Part shown: positions 1-8,555 of the stretch, one piece after another
Numbering within the stretch: position 1 is the first letter of the stretch
Layout of the letters: every line of letters starts with the position of its first letter
Assembly (NCBI GenBank): GCA_030148625.1
Contig: JASBTC010000421.1
Coordinates: 1 to 22,443, forward strand
From: Sphingobium sp.
Lineage (GTDB): Bacteria; Pseudomonadota; Alphaproteobacteria; Sphingomonadales; Sphingomonadaceae
Direction: 5' to 3'
Length of the DNA stretch: 22,443 nt
The notes under the pieces: model-generated
What the model saw: only the letters and a program-made list of their open reading frames with translations
Database searches by the model: none
What the model was told of the DNA's origin: nothing
Made by a program: the position numbers and the translations under genes

Positions 1-12
1 CGAACTACAAAT

Positions 13-41
13 CGCTCTAGAGCGCATCCGATTGAATCGGA
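13..41. repeat. Composite palindromic intergenic element
   Basis: Two palindromes lie side by side. Positions 13-24 read CGCTCTAGAGCG, a perfect 12-bp palindrome. Positions 27-41 read TCCGATTGAATCGGA, a 6-bp stem around TGA. The combination of CTCTAGAGC with a CCGATT/AATCGG hairpin resembles extragenic palindromic elements that I associate with alphaproteobacterial intergenic regions. Only one copy is in this window, so its repeat status is an inference. Confidence 0.4.
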
Positions 42-54
42 AGGGCTCGAACGA

Positions 55-70
55 CGCCCGTTGCCGGGCG
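55..70 (-). terminator. Hairpin after ohr, possible terminator
   Basis: CGCCCG (55-60) pairs perfectly with CGGGCG (65-70) around a 4-base loop that reads GCAA in the minus-strand transcript, a GNRA-type loop. It begins 18 bases beyond the ohr stop codon. The following minus-strand bases are TCGTTCG, so the U tract is poor and termination is likely but not certain. Confidence 0.45.
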
Positions 71-88
71 CCGTCCGTGCGGTCGACG

Positions 89-499
89 TCAGGCGAAGGC
101 CGGCTCAAGCACATTCACCTCGACCTCGATGTTGCCGCGGGTCGCCTTCGAATAGGGGCAGATCTGGTGCGCGAGATCGACCAGATCCCGGGCCAGCTCG
201 ATGTCGATGCCGGGAACCGTGACGTCGAGCTTGGCACGCAGGAAGAATTCGGTGCCTTCCATCAGCAGGTCGATCTTCGCGTCGATCGTCGGGGTCTCGG
301 GCAGCGCGATCTTCTTCTGGGCGGCGGCAAGCCCGATCGCACCGATGAAGCAACCCGACCAGGCGGCGCCGAAGAAGTTTTCCGCGGCGGGGTGCGGATC
401 GGCCAGCTGCAGGTCGAGGAAGCCGTCGGCGCTGCGGGTATAGCCATTGGCGCCGCCGACATTGTGGGTCGTTCCGGAATAGATGGTCTTGGCAGTCAT
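89..499 (-). CDS. ohr: Organic hydroperoxide resistance protein (Ohr/OsmC family)
   Basis: A thiol peroxidase of the cytoplasm that reduces organic hydroperoxides with lipoyl-type reductants (family knowledge). The 136 residues span the whole fold. The two redox cysteines are visible: Cys50 in the AAENFFGAAWSGCF motif and Cys114 in HQICPYSKATRGN, both typical of Ohr rather than OsmC. Glu40 fits the residue that positions the active-site Arg. The start was placed at the ATG at 499 because GAAAGGA lies six bases before it; an in-frame GTG at 517 and an ATG at 505 would add a few residues but lack an equally good ribosome site. It is divergent from katG, and its promoter contains a large inverted repeat. 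No ohrR repressor gene is in the window, so the expected MarR-type regulator must be encoded elsewhere. The ohr assignment is secure at family level. Confidence 0.93.
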   Translation of the reverse strand: MTAKTIYSGTTHNVGGANGYTRSADGFLDLQLADPHPAAENFFGAAWSGCFIGAIGLAAAQKKIALPETPTIDAKIDLLMEGTEFFLRAKLDVTVPGIDIELARDLVDLAHQICPYSKATRGNIEVEVNVLEPAFA

Positions 500-514
500 G
501 TTCATTCCTTTCTT

Positions 515-563
515 CACATAGATAGATCGTATCCGATCAAAGCGGATACGATCTATCTATGTG
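515..563. promoter_or_regulatory. Perfect 21-bp inverted repeat over the ohr promoter, likely operator
   Basis: The arm at 515-535 is the exact reverse complement of 543-563, with a 7-base spacer at 536-542 (ATCAAAG). Each arm holds the decamer CGGATACGAT or its complement, and a third copy lies at 595-604. The arm overlaps the predicted ohr -10 box, so a protein bound here would block ohr. OhrR-type MarR repressors act this way at ohr promoters, but the bases differ from the textbook OhrR site, so the partner is inferred. In RNA the repeat would also form a strong hairpin in the ohr leader. Confidence 0.7.
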
Positions 564-3017
<2,454 letters not shown>

Positions 3018-3071
3018 CGGCTGGTCGGTCGCGATACACCCCTGTCACGGCTTTCCCGCGCCGTGGCGGGG

Positions 3072-3087
3072 GACGCGCCGCCGCGTC
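3072..3087 (+). terminator. Weak hairpin after katG
   Basis: GACGCG (3072-3077) pairs with CGCGTC (3082-3087) around CCGC. A second small stem, CCCGC/GCGGG, lies at 3055-3070. Neither is followed by a T run, so this is only a possible end of the katG transcript. Confidence 0.25.
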
Positions 3088-3143
3088 ACCAGGGCCGGCT
3101 TATGATGTGGAATATGGGCTATGCGCCGCCTGCCTTCCGAAAG

Positions 3144-3163
3144 ACCAACCGGATCAGGTTGGT
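3144..3163 (-). terminator. Stem-loop at the tRNA-Glu 3' end, possible tRNA terminator
   Basis: ACCAACC (3144-3150) pairs with GGTTGGT (3157-3163). On the minus strand the stem begins within the CCA end of the tRNA fragment and is followed by CTTTC. It looks like the original terminator of the tRNA-Glu gene, left on the chromosomal side of the insertion. Confidence 0.4.
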
Positions 3164-3204
3164 GACCCCTACGGGAATCGAACCCGTGTTTCAGCCGTGA
3201 AAGG
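3160..3204 (-). other. 3' fragment of tRNA-Glu, attachment site (att) of the island
   Basis: Read on the minus strand, the 45 bases start in the anticodon arm (CCTTTCACGGCTG, anticodon TTC), continue through the variable loop and the T-arm (ACGGG, TTCGATT, CCCGT), and end with the acceptor strand AGGGGTC, discriminator A and encoded CCA. Upstream of CCTTTCACGG the sequence no longer fits a tRNA: the anticodon 5' stem, D-arm and 5' acceptor strand are missing. A 3' tRNA end next to an integrase gene is the classic duplicated core of site-specific integration. The direction places the element on the higher-coordinate side, with the intact tRNA-Glu at its far end. The amino-acid identity rests on the CTTTCAC anticodon loop. 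Confidence 0.85.
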
Positions 3205-3330
3205 AAGCCCTAAAGACGGTTATGGACGTCCATGGATATCAGTAAAATCAATCAGTTATGACAAAATTAGCCTGTCAAATCTGGCGAAGTCCAGCTATTT
3301 CTATGGACTAAGTTTTGGCCCCGGAACCCC
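3205..3330. promoter_or_regulatory. AT-rich att-to-integrase interval with repeated TGGAC motifs
   Basis: This interval is clearly richer in A and T than the surroundings. ATGGACGTCCAT at 3222-3233 is a perfect 12-bp palindrome. AGTCCA (3288-3293) and TGGACT (3304-3309) form an inverted repeat with a 10-base spacer. In total the pentamer TGGAC or its complement occurs four times in about 90 bp. The site is where integrase arm sites and the int promoter are expected; that reading is inference. Confidence 0.4.
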
Positions 3331-4683
3331 ATGCCCCGTGTTTCAGCCGACCTCCGGCTTCAGGACAGAAGTGCGCGCGCACGCCTCAAGGTGCGTCACA
3401 GCCCCTACTGGCGCGCGATCTGCGAAGGCCATCATATCGGCTATCGCAAAGGCGCCCGCTTCGGCGTCTGGATGGCGCGTTACCGCCCGCCGGGACACGG
3501 CAACGGCATCAAGCGCACGCTCGGCGCCGCCGACGATCTCGGCGACGCCAATGGCGACACCGTTCTCAACTGGCGCCAGGCGCTCGACAAGGCCACGCAC
3601 TGGTTCGAACTCCAGAAAAAAGGCGGCCCCGAAACCGCGCTCAATCCCGACATCACCGTTGCCGAGGCCATCGACACCTATATCACGATGCGTGACGCAC
3701 GCCGCGCCTCGCAGGCCGGCCGCGAAGTGCGCTCGGACGCCTCGCACAAGCTGACGCGCCATGTCCTCCTGGACGGCCAACTCGCCCGCCTGCCGCTGGC
3801 GAGACTCACCGAAGCCGATCTCAAGGCCTGGCAGCTTCGAATCCTACGAAAACGAACGAGCATCCAGCGGATCGTCAATGACCTGAAAGCCGCGCTCAAC
3901 GCCGCCTGGGCCGAGCATCGCCGCGCGCTTCCCGGCGACCTGCCGATCGTGATCAGGCACGGGCTCATCGTCGAGGCGCCCGCGGTCGCCCGGGCCAAGG
4001 CGCGCGACAACCAGATCCTTGCCGATGAACAAGTACGCCGGATCGTCGCCGCCGCGCTCGATCTCGACGCGGACTTCGGGAGGCTCGTGACATTGCTGGC
4101 GGCCACGGGCGCGCGGTTCGCGCAGCTCCGGCGCATGTGCGTCGGCGACGTCCAGGCCGGGCAGCGGCGGGTGATGGTGCCCGAATCGTTCAAGGGCAAG
4201 AAGCAAGCAACAGCCTATATCCGAGTGCAGGTCGGCGCCGATACGCTTGGCGTCCTCGCGCCTGCGATCGAGGGGAGGTCCCCAAGCGCGCCACTGCTCG
4301 AGCGCTGGCGCCATGTCCAGGTCAAGACCGATGACCGCCGGAACGCGACGCAGGTCTGGGAGCGGAGCGAACGCGGCCCCTGGGGCACTCCTTCCGAAAT
4401 GACGCGGCTATGGCACCAGGCATGCGCCGCCGCCGAGGTCCCCGCCAGCACCATCCCCTATGCGCTCCGGCATTCGTCGATCGTTCGCGGGCTTCGGTTC
4501 GGGCTGCCGATCCGGCTGGTCGCCGCCCTTCACGACACCTCGGTCGCGATGATCGAGCGGCATTATTCCCGCTGGATCACCGAAGGGCTCGATGAGCTCG
4601 CCGCCCGCGCGGTCGTTCCGCTGGTTGGCACGGCGGGCGGGCCTCCGCCTGTCTCGCGGATCCCGGATCGGATCCTGGTATAG
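3331..4683 (+). CDS. Tyrosine recombinase/integrase
   Basis: A site-specific recombinase that most likely inserts and excises the island at tRNA-Glu. The 450 residues hold an N-terminal arm-binding-like region (1-100), a SAM-like core-binding region (about 107-215), and the catalytic domain (about 225-430). Catalytic residues seen are Arg262 (ATGARFAQLRR), a Lys in FKGKK (288-291), Arg380 in YALRHS, and the nucleophile Tyr412 in ERHYSRW. The usual His of the HxxR box is Tyr377 and the usual LGH box reads LHD (400-402), so two canonical positions differ; this may be a property of this integrase clade. The ATG at 3331 has only a weak GGA before it, so the exact start is less sure. It sits about 125 bases from the att fragment and reads away from it. 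Confidence 0.9.
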   Translation: MPRVSADLRLQDRSARARLKVRHSPYWRAICEGHHIGYRKGARFGVWMARYRPPGHGNGIKRTLGAADDLGDANGDTVLNWRQALDKATHWFELQKKGGPETALNPDITVAEAIDTYITMRDARRASQAGREVRSDASHKLTRHVLLDGQLARLPLARLTEADLKAWQLRILRKRTSIQRIVNDLKAALNAAWAEHRRALPGDLPIVIRHGLIVEAPAVARAKARDNQILADEQVRRIVAAALDLDADFGRLVTLLAATGARFAQLRRMCVGDVQAGQRRVMVPESFKGKKQATAYIRVQVGADTLGVLAPAIEGRSPSAPLLERWRHVQVKTDDRRNATQVWERSERGPWGTPSEMTRLWHQACAAAEVPASTIPYALRHSSIVRGLRFGLPIRLVAALHDTSVAMIERHYSRWITEGLDELAARAVVPLVGTAGGPPPVSRIPDRILV

Positions 4684-4787
4684 CAATGGCGCCACTGCCA
4701 GATTTCATGTTGCTCCCTGGCTTCATGTCAGGGATGAGTCGCCAGTCGATATCGACCAATCGGACAATTGCGAGAGAGGGGGAATCA

Positions 4788-4995
4788 TGGCGACATTGCT
4801 GAGCAGCCTTCGCCTGTTGTTCCCCGACCTTGGCCGACAGAAAAATCCATTCGACGAACCGCCAGCCCTCCCTGCCGACATCTTCGCTTTCGCGTCTAAT
4901 CTCGTCGATGCCAGTGGCGCCAGCGCTCCTGTCCAGCGATCATCGAGCCGTCCGACGAGGCGGCGCTCGATCATCTGAGGATGCCGGCATGCTAG
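4788..4995 (+). pseudogene. Small frameshifted remnant of a hypothetical gene
   Basis: A reading frame begins at the ATG at 4788 after GAGAGGGGGA and runs MATLLSSLRLLFPDLG, then NPFDEPPALPADIFAFASN and on to SGASAPVQ. After about 4940 that frame becomes Arg/Ser-rich and stops at 4978. The +1 frame continues in protein-like fashion, PAIIEPSDEAALDHLR, and stops at 4993-4995. The simplest explanation is a one-base frameshift followed by truncation. I do not recognise the family and cannot exclude a genuine 63-residue protein. Confidence 0.4.
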
Positions 4996-5585
4996 ACTCC
5001 ATAGCGCTTGTTGCCGCCGCTCGTGATGCAATAGCGACCGCCACGTGGACCGATGCAGACGCGGCTTCCGCTGCAAGGGCAACCGCCACTGCCATAGCTT
5101 CGCGACTTTCGTGTTGTGGATGATCTCGCCTTCCAGCTCTTCGCCCTGGCGGGCCGGGTGGCTTTGGTGCGCCGCGGCTGTGATGCAAAATAGTTCGCCG
5201 CGCTTGCGCCGGTGGCAGCTGCCGTGGCGGCGGTGCCGATGGAGGCCGTGCCGCCCGTCGATGGCGAGGATGAAAGAAACGCGCTCGAAACCCAGCAGGG
5301 CGGCGAGCCTTCCAGTTTCGACCAGTCGTTCATTTCCTCCAGTACCGTGACTGAGGTACCGCGCGCCAATGCCTTGAGCGGTGTCGCTGTCGAGGAGGCG
5401 CTTAACCTGCAGTTGAGCGAGCGTGCATCAACATAGCGCTGCGCACCGCCCGCTGGCGTTGCCGCATCAAGGCCCGGGGGCGACTGTTTCGACGAGCATT
5501 GGCCTATTATGGCGAAACCCACGATCGCCGCGATCAGCCAGCCGAAACAGCCGGCGCCTGATGTTTGAGACCCTGATTGCGCCAT
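4992..5585 (-). CDS. Membrane-anchored SH3-like protein with GPRGGRY-type C-terminal tail
   Basis: The function is unknown. The 197 residues show a hydrophobic segment at about 14-29 (FGWLIAAIVGFAIIG), fitting a single N-terminal membrane anchor. Residues 49-104 have a bacterial SH3b pattern (RYVDARSLNCRLSAS, then VLEEMNDWSKLEG and CWVSSAFL), typical of cell-wall or ligand binding outside the cytoplasm. A low-complexity Ala/Ser/Thr linker follows, then a basic stretch. The tail at 169-195 has four Cys and the motif GPRGGRYCITSGGNKRY, which resembles the short basic GPRGGxYxI-xxGxKxY module of chlorovirus adaptor proteins that also occurs in bacteria. The ATG at 5585 is preceded by GGAGGGGGAAG, so the start is firm. 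Its stop meets the end of the frameshifted remnant on the other strand. It stands alone in the debris zone, so context gives no role. Confidence 0.75.
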   Translation of the reverse strand: MAQSGSQTSGAGCFGWLIAAIVGFAIIGQCSSKQSPPGLDAATPAGGAQRYVDARSLNCRLSASSTATPLKALARGTSVTVLEEMNDWSKLEGSPPCWVSSAFLSSSPSTGGTASIGTAATAAATGASAANYFASQPRRTKATRPARAKSWKARSSTTRKSRSYGSGGCPCSGSRVCIGPRGGRYCITSGGNKRYGV

Positions 5586-5770
5586 CTTCCCCCTCCAGAT
5601 GAGCGACCGATGTCCTGCGGGCCGGTTATTCGATACGACGTCTTACGGATCCGGCGATATCCCATGCCCCCGCATGTTGGTCCTTTGACGAGCCTAGCTG
5701 CCTGCGGGCGAAGGGCAATCATTGATGCATCCAGAGTGAGCGGTACTCTTCAAACTGGGCGGGCTGGGTA

Positions 5771-6367
5771 ATGCCCGAGAGGAACGCAATCTTCCGCAAG
5801 ACCGCGCGGAATTTCAACTCGGTGATGGCGATCGCGACCGTCCAGTCGTCCGACGCGAAGAAGGTGATCACCGTGCGCGGCACCGCGTTCGAGAAGGCCG
5901 CCAAGGACGGCGGCTCGGCTTCGGTCGAGGCAGTCTCGGGGAAGGGCGATGCGGGTCTGTCGAGCTTCTTCGGCGCCGAGATCGCCAAGAGCGAGCGTCC
6001 CGAGCTGACCAGCGCGAAGATCATCGTCTCGGGCGGCCGCGCGCTACAGAACAGCGAGAACTTCCACACGATCATCGAGCCCCTGGCCGACAAGCTGGGC
6101 GCGGGCGTCGGCGCCAGCCGCGCGGCCGTCGATGCGGGCTATGTGCCCAACGACTATCAGGTCGGCCAGACCGGCAAGATCGTCGCGCCGGAAGTCTATA
6201 TCGCGATCGGCATTTCGGGTGCGATCCAGCACCTTGCCGGCATGAAAGACTCCAAGACGATCATCGCGATCAACAAGGACGAAGACGCCCCCATCTTCCA
6301 GGTGGCGGACATCGGCCTGGTCGGCGACCTGTTCAAGATCGTGCCGGAACTGACCGGCAAGCTGTAG
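5771..6367 (+). pseudogene. etfA: 5'-truncated electron transfer flavoprotein alpha subunit (FAD domain only)
   Basis: Intact EtfA is about 310 residues and carries electrons from acyl-CoA dehydrogenases to the quinone pool as a dimer with EtfB. Here only the C-terminal part is present. Family similarity starts at [12 protein letters not shown] (about base 5828) and runs cleanly through [43 protein letters not shown] and [10 protein letters not shown] to the normal end [11 protein letters not shown], so the FAD-binding domain is complete. The N-terminal domain that contacts EtfB is absent. The first 18 residues of the open frame (from 5771) do not look like EtfA and have no clear ribosome site. 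No etfB is adjacent. It is probably a fragment cut by recombination; the working copy should be elsewhere. The 185 bases before it (5586-5770) hold no gene I can support. Confidence 0.8.
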
Positions 6368-6387
6368 TTTGGCCGCTTTCTGTTGGG

Positions 6388-6415
6388 CGCGCTGCTTCAA
6401 TGATGCCGCAGCGTG
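6388..6415. terminator. Hairpin between convergent genes
   Basis: An 8-bp stem with one wobble pair joins 6388-6395 and 6408-6415 (core CGCTGC/GCAGCG) around a 12-base loop. It lies between the etfA fragment on the plus strand and the SDR gene on the minus strand. There is no T run on either side, so a terminator role is tentative. Confidence 0.3.
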
Positions 6416-6424
6416 ATGAACGTC

Positions 6425-7189
6425 CTATTCAGCCGTCCACCCGCCATCAACAACCAGCGAGCTTCCCGTCACCAATGCGGACGCGTCGCTTGCCAGGTAG
6501 AGCACGGCGCCCATCAGGTCCTCGGGCCGGCCGATCCGGCCCATTTTGATTTTCTGCAGGATACTTGCCCTGAAACCGCTGTCCGCCAGGAACGGCCGGG
6601 TCATCGGCGTTTCGATGAAGGTGGGGGCGATCGTGTTGGATCGGATGCCGTGCGGGGCGAGATCGAGCGCGAAGGCTTTGCTCATTCCCTCGATTGCCCA
6701 TTTCGACGCGCAGTAGAGCGAGCGGTTGGGCGCGCCGACATGGCCCATCTGGCTGCCGATATGGATAAGGCTGCCCGCGATCCCAGCATCGATCATCCGC
6801 CGCGCACAGGCCTGGCTGACGAAGAACACCGATTTCACGTTGAGATCCAGCACCGCGTCGTAATCGGCCTCGCCGACATCGACCATTGGCATCGGCCGGT
6901 TCGTCCCGGCATTGTTGACCAGGATGTCATGAGCTTGGTGACTGGCGAAGAAGGCACCGACGGCGACCAGATCCGACACGTCGAGCACCACTGCTTCGGC
7001 TTGGCCGCCGGCATCCCGGATCGCCTGCGCCACGCCTTCGATCTCGCCCGCTGAGCGTGCCGCCAGCGTGACATGCGCGCCGGCCTCGGCAAGGGCTGCA
7101 GCAAGCGCGACGCCGATGCCGCGCCCGGCGCCGGTCACTATCGCCCGGCGGCCGTCCAGGCGAAAGCTCGGCGTTTTCGGCAGTGCCAT
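6425..7189 (-). CDS. Short-chain dehydrogenase/reductase (SDR)
   Basis: A classical SDR of 254 residues that oxidises an alcohol or reduces a ketone with a nicotinamide cofactor. Visible are the cofactor motif TGAGRGIG (19-26), NNAG (92-95), Asn117 (LNVKS), Ser146 (IGSQMG) and the YCASK pair Tyr159/Lys163, so the catalytic tetrad is complete. The second beta strand ends AARS rather than in Asp, which leans towards NADP(H). The ATG at 7189 is one base from the stop of the upstream HisD-like gene, so translation is coupled; the frame is open further upstream but there it lies inside that gene. It is the last gene of the five-gene operon. Probable job: oxidation of a secondary alcohol in the same pathway as the HisD-like enzyme. 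The substrate is unknown. Confidence 0.9.
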   Translation of the reverse strand: MALPKTPSFRLDGRRAIVTGAGRGIGVALAAALAEAGAHVTLAARSAGEIEGVAQAIRDAGGQAEAVVLDVSDLVAVGAFFASHQAHDILVNNAGTNRPMPMVDVGEADYDAVLDLNVKSVFFVSQACARRMIDAGIAGSLIHIGSQMGHVGAPNRSLYCASKWAIEGMSKAFALDLAPHGIRSNTIAPTFIETPMTRPFLADSGFRASILQKIKMGRIGRPEDLMGAVLYLASDASALVTGSSLVVDGGWTAE

Positions 7190-7190
7190 C

Positions 7191-8513
7191 TCAGGCGGCG
7201 ACCGGCTCGGCACGCCCGGCATAGGGCACGTCACGATGGCCATGGCGGCGCACCCGGATATTGGCCTGCTCGCCATGGCCCGCAAAGCCCTCCAGCGCGC
7301 ACAGCCGGCTGCAATATTCACCGATCATCGCGGAGGCCTCGTCCGTCAGCACCCGCTGATAGGTGCAGGTCTTGATGAACTTGCCGACCCACAGGCCACC
7401 GGTATAGCGCGCCGCCTTTTTCGTCGGGAGCGTGTGATTGGTGCCGATCACCTTGTCCCCGAAACTGACATTGGTGCGCGCGCCCAGGAACAGTGCGCCG
7501 TAATTGGTCATATTCTCGAGGAAATAATCCGGCTTCGCGGTCATCACCTGGACATGCTCGGATGCGATCTCATCGGCGATGCGCACCATCTCGGCATCGT
7601 CCTCGGCCAGGATGACCTCGCCGAAATCTTCCCAGGCCTGGCGGGCGACGCCAGCGGTGGGCAGCACAAGCAGCAGGCGTTCGATCCACGCCAGCGTGTC
7701 ACGCGCCAACGACTCCGACGTGGTCAGCAGGATCGCCGGGCTGTCCGGGCCATGCTCGGCCTGGCCGAGCAGGTCGGTCGCCGCCAGTTCGCCGTCGCAT
7801 CCCGCGTCGTCGGCGATCACCAGCGTCTCTGTGGGGCCGGCGAACAAATCAATGCCCACCCGGCCGTAAAGCTGGCGCTTGGCTTCGGCGACATAGGCGT
7901 TGCCGGGACCGACCAGGATATCGACCGGCGCGATCGATTGCGTGCCCAGCCCCATCGCCGCCACCGCCTGGATGCCGCCCAGGCAATAGATCTCGTCGGC
8001 GCCGGCCATGGCCTGCGCCGCGACGATGGCGGGGGCGGGCTTGCCGCCAAAAGGCGGCGCGCAGGTCACCACGCGCGGCACGCCCGCAACCTTGGCAGTG
8101 ATGACCGACATATGCGCGGAGGCGAGCAGCGGATATTTGCCACCCGGCACATAGCAGCCCGCGGCATTGAGCGGCAGGTTGCGATGGCCGAGCACCACGC
8201 CAGGCAGCGTCTCCACCTCCACATCCCGCATGCTTTCCCGCTGGATGTGGGCGAAGTTGCGCACCTGCGCTTGTGCGAATTCGATGTCCTTCAGATCCTG
8301 GGGAGAAAGCGTGTCGATACACGCCTGAATCTCGGCCTGGCTCAGCTGATAATCGTCGCGATCCCAGCCATCGAAGCGGATCGACAAGTCACGCACCGCA
8401 TCATCGCCGCGCGCCTCGATCCCGGCCAGGATCTCCTCCACCGTGTCGCGCACCTGGCGGCTGGTTTCCGCCTTCGCTTCGGCGCTCGCGCCGCGTTTGA
8501 TCCAAATTGCCAT
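7191..8513 (-). CDS. Histidinol-dehydrogenase-family enzyme of the HpsN (sulfopropanediol dehydrogenase) type
   Basis: The family uses Zn2+ and NAD+ to oxidise a primary alcohol through the aldehyde to a carboxylate. All catalytic positions of HisD are kept: Gln251 and His254 (QAEHG), Glu319/His320 (SEHVQ), Asp353 (FGDK) and His413 ([13 protein letters not shown]). It is not the biosynthetic HisD, because no his genes are nearby and the segment [20 protein letters not shown] with FIKTCTYQ is what I know from HpsN-like proteins, which oxidise 2,3-dihydroxypropane-1-sulfonate to sulfolactate. The 440-residue length fits. GAGG stands five bases before the ATG at 8513. It lies between an MFS carrier and an SDR, as in hps loci, but no sulfolactate-cleaving gene is visible here and hydantoinase genes are next door, so another hydroxymethyl substrate is equally possible. 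I therefore give no gene symbol. Confidence 0.85.
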   Translation of the reverse strand: MAIWIKRGASAEAKAETSRQVRDTVEEILAGIEARGDDAVRDLSIRFDGWDRDDYQLSQAEIQACIDTLSPQDLKDIEFAQAQVRNFAHIQRESMRDVEVETLPGVVLGHRNLPLNAAGCYVPGGKYPLLASAHMSVITAKVAGVPRVVTCAPPFGGKPAPAIVAAQAMAGADEIYCLGGIQAVAAMGLGTQSIAPVDILVGPGNAYVAEAKRQLYGRVGIDLFAGPTETLVIADDAGCDGELAATDLLGQAEHGPDSPAILLTTSESLARDTLAWIERLLLVLPTAGVARQAWEDFGEVILAEDDAEMVRIADEIASEHVQVMTAKPDYFLENMTNYGALFLGARTNVSFGDKVIGTNHTLPTKKAARYTGGLWVGKFIKTCTYQRVLTDEASAMIGEYCSRLCALEGFAGHGEQANIRVRRHGHRDVPYAGRAEPVAA

Positions 8514-8555
8514 AGGTCCTCGCTGATCTCGAAAAAACGGGAAAGAAAAAGGTTG

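Noticed and set aside
3160..3204. A functional tRNA gene
   Set aside because: The D-arm, the 5' acceptor strand and the 5' anticodon stem are missing; only the 3' part fits.
5719..6093. A 124-codon minus-strand frame opposite the etfA fragment
   Set aside because: Most of it is antisense to the etfA fragment; only its last 30 or so residues look protein-like, so it was noted as a possible gene tail, not a gene.
7191..8513. Biosynthetic histidinol dehydrogenase (hisD)
   Set aside because: No other his genes are adjacent, and segments such as [11 protein letters not shown] match the HpsN-like catabolic branch rather than HisD.
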